DNA from: Eurosta solidaginis | Lineage: Eukaryota > Arthropoda > Insecta > Diptera > Tephritidae | Direction: 5' to 3' | DNA: 64,000 nt | NCBI RefSeq assembly: GCF_040869045.1 | Contig: NC_090321.1 | Span: forward strand, 181,197,596-181,261,595 | Shown here: positions 54,600 through 64,000 of the stretch, in pieces | Layout: each line of letters begins with the position of its first letter | Numbering within the stretch: the stretch's first letter is position 1 | The notes under the pieces: model-generated | Seen by the model: the letters and a program-made list of their open reading frames with translations, nothing else | Database searches by the model: none | Told to the model about the DNA's origin: nothing | Position numbers and translations under genes: made by a program

Positions 54600-56215
54600 G
54601 ACTACCGCAGCGAGAGCTTAAACAATTTTTGTTTGAACATAAAAAAGGATTATGCATTTTTTTACTGGTTTAGTGTAGGCTGTTGCGGCGACGTTTGAAG
54701 TGAGAAATTTATTAAAATTTTAATTTGATAGTAAGTTTAAACCAAAAAACGCTTAAGCTTTGCAAGCATTTAATTATTATGAATATAATATAATGTAATA
54801 TAACAATATTTTGCTATGTACAGTGCTGGCCACTTATACGACGCTGCAACAATATAGCTCAAAGCAATTAATATATTTTTTATGTTGTTATTAAAGTACT
54901 TATTTCTTTTTATATCAACCAATTAAGCGAGTTTATGTTATTATTAAAGTACTTACTTCTTTTTTATATGAACTGTATTAATTTAAGTTACAATTTCGTG
55001 GTACGATTGCTGTTGGAATTAGATTTGAAACCAATCAATACTTCTGCTAAGGGTTGCAGAATTATTGCTGGAATGATTAGATTTAGAACAATAATAAGTC
55101 TGACTCAATTACTAGTCCTAAATTTTTAAATTCATATTTTACTTTACTTTATTACTTTCAAATTCAATTACGACAGCAATCGGATTCCACAACACCTTTG
55201 AATATTCTTGATCTGAAAAAAAAAGAGTAAATCTAATCTGAATTTCTAATTAGCTTTAAGTTGTAGATTTAAATTGATTCAAATAATTTGAGTTTTTTCC
55301 AAAGCTTAAAATTATTTTCTGTTGGCTTGGAAAAGATTTCAATTGGAAAACGAAAACCAATTAAGCGAGTTTATTTATTATTAAAATACTTACTTTTCTT
55401 TATATGAACTGTATTAATTTAAGTTACAATTTCATGTGCATATATAATAAGGGATGTCGTGATACGATTGCTGTCGGAATTAAATTTGGAACCAATCAAT
55501 ACTTCTGCTAAGGGTTGCAGAATTATTGCTTGATTGATTAGATTTAGAACAATAATAGCCGTGTTTTTTAACACGCGCGTATATGTTTCGTTTGCGCGTG
55601 TTAAAAAACGCCTATCTTCGCTTAGATAATGATTAGGAGACCCATCTAGCGGCTGTGGTTAAACAACTAGCTACAGCAACAGGGTGTACCGAAAAGCGGA
55701 GACGCAACGCTCTGATGGCCTTAGGGTATAACATATAGCTGAATCAGTTGCGATGAATTGTGGACACACATAGAATACATAGAATTAGTGTAGAGGGTGA
55801 AACAAAGACACATATTTCAGTTACATCTGAGTATAATGCGTATTGAAATTTAGTATGACAAAATTTATGCGCAGCAATTTCAGAGGTGTATTTATAGTTT
55901 ATCGACTAGCAGTCAATATAAAGTTTAAGCGTAAACGAATATACGCGTGTTAAAAAACACGGCTAATAAGTCTGACTCAATTAATAGTCGTACATTTTTA
56001 ATTTCTTCAATTACGACAGCAATCGGATTCCACGACACCTATTCTTGATCTGAATTTCTACTAAGCTTTAAGTTGTAGATTATTCAAATAATTGGAGTTT
56101 TTTCCAAAGCTTAATATTATTTTTTTGCACGCTTAGAAGAGATTTCAATTGGAAAACAAAAACCAATTAAGCGAGTTTATTTATTATTAAAGTTCTTCCC
56201 TTTTATATGAACTGT
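54600..56215 (-). repeat. ~400-bp tandem repeats R in copy B
   Basis: The block recurs with landmarks CCAATTAAGCGAGTTTA at ~54920, ~55358 and ~56164, TTAAGTTACAATTTC, ACAGCAATCGGATTCC and AATCTAATC. Period is 400-440 after removing MITE M (55558-55964). The same units, inverted, lie in copy A (57520-57870, 59022-59710). Confidence 0.85.
55558..55964. mobile_element. MITE M, complete copy (407 bp)
   Basis: Terminal inverted repeats GCCGTGTTTTTTAACACGCG / CGCGTGTTAAAAAACACGGC, flanked by TAATA (55553-55557, 55965-55969). Removing it restores the R repeat word AACAATAATAAGTCTGAC found at other R copies. No ORF. Superfamily not assigned. Confidence 0.88.
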
Positions 56216-56654
56216 ATTAATATAAGTTCCAATTTCATGTACATAAATATTGAAAATAATAAATATTCAAAATTCAATTTTTTTGGTTCATATTTTATTC
56301 ATATGGCTGCTCCAGGTAAAGTAAATCTGCAGGTAAAATTCACGTTATATGGCGGTTATATAAATGGTAAAACCGCAGTAAAATTGATTGTCAAATGACT
56401 AGAAAATGTAGAGTGAAATGACGAAAAAATGACCGCCATTTGACGAGCATTGTGACGTGTGTGAGCAGCATAGTACTATGCTCACATCCTATAGGTGGGA
56501 GCGGAATGCACGATCACATTAATAGGAACGAAACGGAAAATTTGGTCACAAAACCTAATCACGCCATGCAAAAATGACTATGAATATAACCGCTGCAGAA
56601 AGTCACAATAACCGTAAAATGACTAGTAAAATGACGTGGAGCGTTTTTGCAGGG
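56216..56654 (-). repeat. shared terminal region of copies A and B
   Basis: Homologous, inverted, to 36836-37190 plus 57212-57260. It holds the unoccupied Gypsy-2 target (GGTTCATATTTTATTC at ~56284) and ends TTTTTGCAGGG. Confidence 0.85.
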
Positions 56655-56656
56655 TT

Positions 56657-56669
56657 AGGTGGAGGGCAG
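56657..56669 (+). other. Gypsy-2 polypurine tract
   Basis: AGGTGGAGGGCAG, identical to the Gypsy-1 tract, adjoining the 3' LTR and separated from the rest of Gypsy-2 by copy B. Confidence 0.85.
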
Positions 56670-57207
56670 TGTGACGAATATCAGTGACACTAAGTGATAC
56701 TCCCATCACTGACCTGATACTAAGTAAATAAAGCCACAACACAATGAAGCAAGCTGCTACACTTGTATGTACGTAAACAAATTAATCATTATGTCTGCAC
56801 ACATACATGCGGGGCAACAGAGAGAGATACTCACAAGCGCATGTCATCATCAGCCGCTCACATATACACACGCATATGGATACAAATTGCAAATATACGT
56901 GTATATACTCATAAACAACCATCAGGTTCACGAAATTACTAGACTTAACGAGAAATGGGTGAACGAGGAAACCGAAGAGTATAAAAGTGGCACAGACTGA
57001 GGCATGAATAATCAGTTTTCATTTGAGCTATCAATCAGTTTGGTTATTAAGCAAGCTATTCGTTGCAAAGTATAAGTGTTATTGTGAAGTACTTTAATAA
57101 AGGCCATTTTTCCATTATTCAATATTGGAGTTATTTATTCAACAGTTTAGCGATACGAACGTTGGCAGAAAATTGCAAATAAGGGGAATTGCAGTAAATT
57201 CGTTACA
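56670..57207 (+). repeat. Gypsy-2 3' LTR
   Basis: 538 bp, TGTGACG...GTTACA, followed by the ATAT duplication (57208-57211). It is the intact reference for the interrupted 5' LTR. Confidence 0.92.
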
Positions 57208-57211
57208 ATAT

Positions 57212-57877
57212 GAACCAAAAAAATTTAATTTTCAATATTTATTTTTAATTATAATAACCAAACATAACATATAATATAAACATTTATTTAAAACATATCA
57301 TTAGATTTAGTAAATTTTTGCCAAATAAAGAATATATGAGGCGCCTATATGCAAAACCAGATATTTAAAAATTTTAAAATAATATTTAAATTGCGACAAT
57401 ATTGCATTGCCTAGCAACATTCTAAAAACCCGTATTGAAAATTCATAACAATTTACAAAATTTCAGCTTTTTTGTGCTTTTCTATGTTTTACATATCATG
57501 GATTCATCTGGTTTTACATCTTGGAGCCTCATATATTCATGAAATTGCAACTTAAATTAATACATTTAATATAAAAGGGAAGTAAGTACTTTAATAATAA
57601 CATAAAAATATATTAATTGCTTTGAGCTATATTGCTGCTGCAGCTAAATTTACATTTGGACAATTCAGAAGTGTGTTATATTCATGTATAATTTGAGTTG
57701 TTTACATGGTTTCGAATACAAAATTTGATTATTTGAATCAATTTAAGTCTACAACTTAAAGCTCAGTAGAAATTCAGATTAGATTTACTCTTGTTTTCAA
57801 ATCAAGAATAATATTCAAAGGTGTCGTGGAATCGGATTGCTGTCGTAATTGAATTTGAAAGTAATAAAATAAAATAT
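57212..57877 (+). mobile_element. Copy A, middle part
   Basis: Continues 36836-37190 after Gypsy-2 and contains R repeat sequence (ATTGCTTTGAGCTATATTG, AATCAAATAATTTG-like words). It ends at the ATAT duplication (57874-57877) of a solo LTR. Copy B preserves the empty form (ACTTTACTTTATTACTTTCA inverted, near 55150). Confidence 0.8.
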
Positions 57878-59017
57878 TGTCACGGATATTAGCATCACTA
57901 AGCTATACCATCACTAAGCTATACCATCACTAAGGCCATGCTAAGCAGTATTTACGTCAATAATCAAATCAAGTATACACATATATAAGGCAGCCCAGAG
58001 AGATGTCACACACAGATGCATTTACTTATACGCCTATGTGTACCCGAGAGACTGTAAACTACAAACATTCACGTCAATAATTCAATCCTTATGTATCTAC
58101 ATAAACGAATAAATAATTGCGTCTACACATATGTACGTATACGAGCAGTGGAGCGGCAATGCACAAACACATGCATATATCTTATCTGAGTTGTCACAAG
58201 AGAGGGCAATAATTTGTGCACGTAGTGTGGCTGGCGATTTTGTAGCCGAAAGTAACTAGTAAGTTCTGGAATGGAAAAGCCTAGAAGTATGCAATTAGAA
58301 ATCAAAAAGTAACCCAGCGGGTTAGGGGGGGTCAGAATATACCCGCGGTAGGTATGCCTGTCGTAAGAGGCGACTAAAATACCAGATTCAAGGGGGTGTG
58401 TAGCGCAACCCTGCAGGTTGCCAGCGCAACATATAGCTTCTCCAAACCCAATTGTCAACCTCACCTATCCGCGGCGAATCCTGTTTCACTAACAGACGAG
58501 GCTCTGGCGACCCTAAGCTCCTTATGGAACTTGGGGTTGGGGAGGGAGGGAATGGCCTGAAGGTTTAATGTGGCCACATAAATCGTTCCCGAGATGGTCG
58601 GGCCAGCACCTTAATGGTGCTGTGGTACCGGAGCGTACCGGATCTGTATCCGGCAAAGGACCATCACATCGATAACACTCCCCAAAGCCTTCGGGGAGCA
58701 ACCTTATCGCTACAACAACAACAACAACAACATAAAAGGCGCGACAGTAAAGGCGAGGAGTTTGAGTTTGATTTGAGTTGTCAAGCAGTTACGACTAAGA
58801 CGATATCTAGCGAGCAATAGCAGTATTATTTTGAATAGTGGAGTTTCATTTGAGCTATCAGTTTGGTTATTAAGCTATTCGTTGCACAGTTTGAGTGTTA
58901 TTGTGAAGTATTTTAATAAAGGCCATTTTTACATTATTCAATATTGGAGTTATTTATTCAACAGTTTAGCGATACGAACCTAGCAAAAGGGCAAATAAGA
59001 GGAATTTGCAGCAAACA
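57878..59017 (+). mobile_element. solo Gypsy LTR interrupted by a SINE-like element
   Basis: Starts TGTCACGGATATTAGC and ends GCAAACA followed by ATAT (59018-59021), matching ATAT at 57874-57877. It resembles the Gypsy-1 LTR, with 7 bases missing near its end. No internal region remains, so the two LTRs recombined. The SINE-like element at 58311-58733 lies inside. Confidence 0.85.
58311..58733 (+). mobile_element. SINE-like element, full copy
   Basis: Starts AACCCAGCGGGTTAGGGGGG, then TGCCTGTCGTAAGAGGCGAC, and ends ATCGCTACAACAACAACAAC. It replaces LTR sequence between GAAGTATGCA and the AAAAGCGGGGCAAG-like continuation. No ORF. The target duplication is unclear. Confidence 0.75.
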
Positions 59018-59021
59018 ATAT

Positions 59022-60498
59022 GAATTAAAAAATGTAGGACTAGTAATTGAGTCAGACTTATTATTGTTCTAAATCTAATCATTCAAGCAATAATTCTGAA
59101 ACCTTAGGAGTATTGATAGGTTTCAAATCTAATTCCAACAGCAATCGTATCACGGCATACCTTATTATATATGTACATGAAATTGTAGCTTAAATTAATA
59201 CAGTTGATAAAAAAGAAATGTAAGAATTTTAATAATAAATAAACTCGCCTTATTGGTTTTTATTTTCCAATTGAAATCTTTTCCAAGCGAACAGAAAATA
59301 ATTTTAAGCTTCAGAAAAAACTCCAATTATTTAAATAATATACAACTTAAAGCTTAGTAGAAATTCAGATTAGGTTTACTCTTTTTTCAGATCAAGAATA
59401 TTCAAAGGTGTAGTGGAATCCGATTGCTGTCGTAATTGATGAACTTAAAAATGTACGAATTGTAATTGAGTCAGACTTATTATTGTTCTAAATCTAATCA
59501 TTCAAGCAATAATTCTGCAACCCTTAGCAGGAGTATTGATTGGTTTCAAATCTAATTCCGATAGCAATCGTATCACATCCCTTATTATATATGTACGTGA
59601 TATTGCAACTTAAATTAATACAATTGATATAAAGAAAAGTAAGTACTTTAATAATAACATAAACTCTCTTAATTGGTTTTTGTTTTCCAATTGAAATCTT
59701 TTCCTGTGCAAGCACATCGCTAACCTGTGTTGGCAAAAGATATGATTATACTGTCTTCGATAGATAGTCGAACGAGCCGCTACTCGGCGAAGTAGAGATG
59801 ACCGTTGTGTCGGTGGCAGCTGTTATAACAGCAGTTTCTAACTTTACACCATCCGTACAGTGTGATGAATACTTCACTGCCTTTTCCAATTGCTTGGCGC
59901 CAGCAATTTTTGCTGTTTGTAAAGTTTTAGCTGTAATGCAAATATATAGATGGGTTAAAGTGGTTTTCGTATGTTATTCAACAACTCACCCTATACCATC
60001 ATCGCAGCCTCCTCACTGATTTTAAATATGTGTACTGTTTCAGTATTCAGACCCAGTTCATTTGGTGCAATATTTTCGGTTTGATGAATATGTATACTAT
60101 CCGTTAGGCAGACAATTAGGTGCAATCGATTCATTCATATACTGTGGGTATTTGAGCCGCAGACGCAATGGCAGATATTTTGATTCTTTTTGAAGTGTAA
60201 CATTTGTAAACAGTTGGGTTTCTATGCTGTCACCATCACCACTAGAGAGCTATTGAAGAAACGCTCGACCAAGATAATATGTGAGATTTACACGTATAGA
60301 TTTCTTCCACCTTTTCACAGTTATTGATGGAGAAAATGCGAAAGCCATATTTACCATCCAATACCGAAATAGAACTGTAGAGGAAGAAACATTTTATAAA
60401 ATTTAATAAAATCAAAAAATGATAGTTGTGCTAAAATGGAGTAACGTATTGTATGTTAAAGTATAGCGAAGTCTCAGCGGCTTTGTCCTGGTGAAAAT
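59022..60498 (-). mobile_element. Copy A, right part with R repeats and captured Atg18 fragment
   Basis: R units at 59022-59440 and 59450-59710 lead into the Atg18 fragment. Homology with copy B (inverted) stops at TTTGTCCTGGTGA, ~60498. The far terminus of copy A is not found and was probably lost when non-LTR sequence replaced it. Confidence 0.8.
59714..60375 (-). pseudogene. Atg18a: captured Atg18 (WIPI) gene fragment in copy A
   Basis: Same exon-intron-exon fragment as in copy B, on the minus strand: exon 1 60375-59991, a 59-base intron, exon 2 59931-59714. It shares the NELGLNTETV deletion joint, so both descend from one capture. Lesions differ: the Tyr codon mutated to a stop in B is intact here (DYLSK), while a Ser codon after LSKTV has become TAA. 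Exon 1 also carries small indels. Confidence 0.82.
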
Positions 60499-60935
60499 TG
60501 AGTTTGAATACGTTTTAATCTTCATTCTTAGAAACATGTACGAAGGTACCTAGTAAGATATTAAAAATCCTCAACGCTTTTTTTGCTATAACTTAAAGAA
60601 ACTCATATTCAAACTTCTGCTTAACTTCTACATATCAATAGCTACCTTTACCACCAGGAGTCACTATTGCTTCTACGCCTACGATATTGTTTCCTACATC
60701 GATGAGCTTTGTAATAAAATAAACAGCTATCTCCCCAATCTCTCCAGTTTTGTCGCCTCGCGAAACCTGATATTGTTACCAACCAAATCATCGGTGACCT
60801 TATTTAAAACATGACCGCGCCAAATGTCGACCATATTACCCTACCGTCTGTCTTACACCCTAAAATTTTGGGTGTGACTTTGGATCAGGATCTACATCTT
60901 GGAGAGCATGCACTAGCAATTGTAACGAAAATCGT
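60499..60935 (+). pseudogene. non-LTR RT C-terminal scrap
   Basis: From about 60650: IDELCNKINSYLPNLSSFVA, SRNLILLPTKSSVTLFKT, a TGA, then after a frame change LPSVLHPKILGVTLDQDLHL and GEHALAIV. This is the region after the catalytic box in CAA-tailed LINEs of the 6746 type. The first ~150 bases are unassigned. Confidence 0.65.
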
Positions 60936-63210
60936 CGTTGGTGTGAGGGCTTAGCCGATCTCCATAGCGCCCGACTATGAGGAGGAGCCGTTTAGGACTG
61001 GCATCTACGCCGTTTCGCCTCAAAGGAGGGCGTCGGGATGTCGGTGACCAAGAACTGCCAACCCCCTAATCCAGGGTGTTATGCGGACCGTGCCTATTGG
61101 ACGATTTGTAGCCAGGGGATAAATTCGGCTGTATTCGAACGGAGCCTTCCCGATACCGGACCACCTCTGGAAGTATTGATGGCCTTACCACAGTAAGGGG
61201 CGCTGCTGCGGCTGACGGTTCTTTCCCCGTATATAATACTGGACCGCTGAGCCCGCCTTGTCGGGCTGGTGGTCGTACGACCAAGATGAACGACTCATTA
61301 CCTAATTTTCATAAGGACGATGATAAGAAGAGGATTGAGCCGCAAGCCAAGGACGACAAATACGCATTAAGCGATGCGTCGGACTCGGGGAGCGAGAGTA
61401 GTGCTGATTCAATGAACTCCATGTTGGAGAAGCACACAAATGAAAAAGGAGTAGAAGAGTGGAGAAGGGTACGGAGCAAAGAGCTCTCTCGAAGTACCGT
61501 GCAGTACTAAGAATTGTACAACGCTTGGGAGTAGTGGTGGACCCAACAGAAGAGGAGATCGAGCGCTTGGCATGGGCTCATGAGGCGGTAGAAGTAGGTC
61601 GAAGGCAGTTCAAAAGGTTTGCTGCGAGAAACCCTCGGTTCTGCAACCGGTATGAGGAGGAACAAGCGTCGAATAGCAGGATGAAAAGGCGACATTCGGC
61701 GGAAGGCGACAAGCCTGCTTTCAAGAGGCAGGAAGGGCCCAGTCCCAGAGCCGCGACGCTGGACAGTCCCATTGACAAGACAAGTAGGCCCAAAGCTGTA
61801 AGAGAGATGGGCCCCAATAGCGAGGTAGCAACTACCTCGAAGGCCGCGAGTTAGAGGGAAGTTCCAACTATGGAAGTAGGAGATAAGCCAAAGAGAGATA
61901 ACGCTAAGACTCCGACTTTCTCAGAGGTGCTAAAGGGAGCTAAGACTCCGGCTTTCTCGGAGGTGCCAAATAACACTAAGACGCCGGCTTTTCCCGAGAA
62001 GATGAGTGATGTGGGAAAGCAGTCACTGACTGTGGCGCTGGTTCATCGTAGCAGTCCTTTCGAACAGATGACTATTGAAAAGTGGAGATCTGTAGAAAAG
62101 GAGCTTATTAGCTTAATGCTTAAGATGATGCGGGAATAACCAAGTAAGCTCCTTCCAACCTTTGATTCGGGGGATGGTATAATGGTATGAAGATGATAGC
62201 GTGCGACAACATCGCGAGCTTGCGGTGGCTGGAGGAAGTGGTTCCAAACCTCCAAAGACAGGGCACGAACGCGCGTTTTAAGATGGTGGATAAAGCGCAA
62301 ATCCCCAAGGTACCAAAAGTTAAGGTATGGATATCATGCGTGATGAAGTCGGAGGATACACTGCGACTTTTGCAGAATCAGAATCCGAACATACCGACAC
62401 AGGATTGGAAGGTACTTACTGTATCTCGGCCTACGGAGGAAGGTCAGTTATACATCTTCCAAATAAACAAGCAGGCGGAGGATATATTGTATGCGCAGCT
62501 TGGAAAAATGTCCTTAGGTACAGGCAAAATTTATATGCGACTCAGGAAAAGAAGTCGCGGGTATTAAAGTCCTAACACGCTGGACGTGGGCGAAGTCGAA
62601 AAGGATCTCAAAAGCCTAAGAAAAAAAAGACAGGTGGAGGTAGCCCACGTCACCCCGAATGTGTTAGAAGGGGACCAACAGCCAGATGGTGCTGTTAGTC
62701 GCACAGAGGAACACCCGGCACAACAGGTACAAGATCCAGGAGCCGTGGCTTCCATCGGGAGGAAAGGTTTCTGGACTTAGCGCGCGCGGATACGGATACT
62801 ATGCGCAAACGGAAGGACGGGTGCGAGCTGTAGTTATGGTAAGGAAACAGCTGCATTCATATATGCTGCCTAATTCCACTACTGAGGACCTCGTAGTGGT
62901 GGTGAAATCGCCGGGCTCAGATGGTACATGTCCGGCCATGCTACAAGTTTCAAGTACGGCGGTCGTGGGATGGCTTAAAATAATATTCGATGGGTGCATA
63001 AACTGAATCATGTACCGCACTCTTGGAGAACTGCTCGTGTAGCTTTCCTACCAAAGGCAGGGAAGATCGGTCACGTGTATCCCAAAGATTATAGACCCAA
63101 TAGCTTAATATCATTTCTGCTCAAAACCTTTGAGAGGCTGATAGATGTGTACATAAAAACCAACGTGGATGAAAAGCTGCTCTCCACAACACAACATCGA
63201 GCAGTTACTT
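60936..63210 (+). mobile_element. non-LTR retrotransposon, 5' region, ORF1 and remnants of ORF2
   Basis: The 5' leader at 60936-61285 has dense GC-rich hairpins. ORF1 pieces follow: 61286-61508 (acidic, MNDSLPNFHKDDDKKR), 61459-61854 after a frame change (basic, with FKRFAARNPRFC), 61870-62139 with three near-identical KTPAFSEV units, and 62187-62567 (WLEEVVPNLQRQGTNARFKM, TQDWKVLTVSRPTEEGQLY), an RRM-like ORF1 domain. ORF2 is mostly deleted: after ~62580 only RVRAVVMVRKQLHSYML (endonuclease) and an RT start (PGSDGTCPAMLQ, WRTARVAFLPKAGKIG, DYRPNSLISFLLKTFERLID) remain. It is cut at 63210 by copy C. Multiple stops and frameshifts; dead. Clade LOA/Jockey/R1-like, unresolved. Confidence 0.7.
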
Positions 63211-64000
63211 CCCTGCAAAAATCGTGTGACCACAAACGCACACAGCCACACGAATTTTTGACAGGGGTGACGATTTGGAATGAAAAATTCTCCAAATGAA
63301 GTAGCATGTTGACAAATTTAGCTTTCCTACAATGTATCGTGCTCTCTCGCACCTATTATTTTTATAGGGATAGCAAAATACGTCATTTTTGCGTGCAAAA
63401 AATCCGCCATTTCTAATTTAGCAGAGACAGCAAAACATTTGGTCCATTTGGTGGTGGAAAATTTTTTCAATTTTGAGCATTGTAAACTTTACAAGTAGCG
63501 CAACTAACAGCTGATCGTTCAAAATTTGCACACACACACAAACATCACTAATGGCCATATTACGGAAATCTTAGGGAAATTGAAGTTAAATTTTTAAACA
63601 GACATAAAATGTTATAATTTTGGAATATATAGCATCTAGGACACCTTAATTGCAGTAATTGAAAGAAAATGTTTGCTTATACTCAAGTATTTAATTATTT
63701 TTTTTAATTTATCTTTAATATTGATGCAATGATTTATCCAATGCAACTCTGGTCTTCCTACTGTTCTTCATTCCACTCCATTCGAGTGCCTATTTTCACG
63801 GCCTGCGAGTGCCTTCCACTCTATTCGCAACCATGGTACAATTACCAGGTAAAAGCATCAGAGTTGCATTTTACATGTTTTTTCATTCGAAGGTGGTCAT
63901 AAAATGTCAAACATTGTTTATGTTTACATTTTTTATTTATTTACTTTTGATGTGAAAATTTATTAGGTAATTCTTTACTTTAGCTCACAACTACTAAAAC
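63211..64000 (+). mobile_element. Copy C: start of another CCCTGCAAAAA element, runs off window
   Basis: Begins CCCTGCAAAAATCGTGTGAC after ...GTTACTT and matches copy B from 49657 for about 180 bases at high identity (GACAGGGGTGACGATTTGG, TGTATCGTGCTCTCTCGCAC), then more loosely to AGCAGAGACAG (~63430). Beyond that I recognise nothing up to the window end. It inserted into the non-LTR RT region. Confidence 0.7.

Larger units (their letters stand above)
49657..56654 (+). mobile_element. Copy B: 6,998-bp non-autonomous TIR element carrying host-gene fragments
   Basis: Gypsy-2 reads ...GATCAGACTT at the left edge and TTAGGTGGAGGGCAG at the right edge. Gypsy-1 has GATCAGACTTAGGTGGAGGG uninterrupted, so everything between is one insertion with a TT duplication (49655-49656, 56655-56656). 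Ends: left CCCTGCAAAAATCG, right inverted CCCTGCAAAAACG. The left end matches copy C (63211 on), the right end copy A (36836 on). Cargo in order: eIF2-gamma fragment, family E repeats, PA1-like fragment, family E repeats, Atg18 fragment, ~400-bp tandem repeats R holding MITE M. No transposase is found, so it must move in trans if at all. Its superfamily is unknown. Confidence 0.75.
37191..57207 (+). mobile_element. Gypsy-2: LTR retrotransposon split by two later insertions
   Basis: A relative of Gypsy-1 inserted in copy A with duplication ATAT (37187-37190, 57208-57211). Its own sequence is 5' LTR 37191-37428 plus 44635-44925, internal 44926-49656 plus 56657-56669 (polypurine tract TAGGTGGAGGGCAG), and 3' LTR 56670-57207. 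It is interrupted by the errantivirus-like element (37429-44630) in the 5' LTR and by copy B (49657-56654) directly before the polypurine tract. The primer-binding site TGGTGTCAGAAG is at 44928-44939. Gag and pol carry many stops and deletions, so it is older or less constrained than Gypsy-1. Confidence 0.9.

Noticed and set aside
54821..54848. CAGTGCTGGCCACTTATACG resembling a Tc1-like terminal repeat
   Set aside because: No partner end, TA duplication or transposase remnant was found near it. It abuts R repeat sequence in copy B, so chance or a tiny relic is as likely.
56767..57000. Open frame in the Gypsy-2 LTR (also 37284-37511)
   Set aside because: Lies wholly in LTR sequence and is a by-product of it.
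1..64000. tRNA genes, CRISPR arrays, bacterial operons
   Set aside because: No cloverleaf with matching A/B boxes was convincing by eye, there are no spacer-repeat arrays, and spliced genes with fly retroelements exclude a prokaryote.

Overview
This is eukaryotic, intron-bearing, AT-rich nuclear DNA from a higher fly. The host-gene fragments read like Drosophila proteins (Rhinoceros, Sec24CD, Atg18, eIF2-gamma), and the mobile elements (Gypsy/errantivirus, Merlin, P-like MITE, CAA-tailed non-LTR elements) are those of fly genomes. A tephritid fruit fly is my best guess, not proven. No rRNA gene, tRNA gene or CRISPR is visible. Only one plausibly intact host gene was found, a small two-coding-exon gene of unknown function at 1158-1522 on the minus strand.

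Layout. 1-13 kb: a SINE-like repeat, the small gene, then decayed, intron-containing fragments of host genes on the plus strand (rno-like PHD gene, a coiled-coil fragment, an EEF2KMT-like methyltransferase, Sec24CD-like), broken up by non-LTR retrotransposons. One of these, at 6721-9391, has a 13-bp target duplication and a 2A-like motif. 13-14.2 kb: an intact Merlin (ISXO2-type) transposase, with two histone-type hairpins downstream on the same strand. 14.3-19.6 kb: degenerate minisatellites and a tandem/inverted repeat array. 21.4-28 kb: MITEs, a non-LTR scrap, an unrecognised broken coding region and a long inverted repeat. 28.6-35.1 kb: a Gypsy element with SAP-domain Gag (Gypsy-1), flanked by ATAT.

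36.8-60.5 kb is one nested structure readable to the base. A TIR-type DNA segment with CCCTGCAAAAA ends (copy A, from 36836) is split by a second Gypsy element (Gypsy-2, 37191-57207, duplication ATAT). Gypsy-2 is itself split twice: its 5' LTR holds an env-bearing errantivirus-like retrovirus (37429-44630, duplication TATA), and its 3' end just before the polypurine tract holds a 6,998-bp element (copy B, 49657-56654) whose ends also begin CCCTGCAAAAA. Copy A also carries a solo Gypsy LTR (57878-59017), and that LTR carries a SINE-like element.

Copies A and B both hold an intron-containing fragment of the autophagy gene Atg18 with the same internal deletion, so the fragment was captured once and then copied. 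B also carries fragments of eIF2-gamma and of a tentative PA1/PAGR1-like gene, and shows no transposase. A family of large, non-autonomous, gene-capturing (Pack-type) TIR elements in a fly is the most novel thing here. 60.6-64 kb: non-LTR remains, interrupted by the start of another CCCTGCAAAAA element (copy C).
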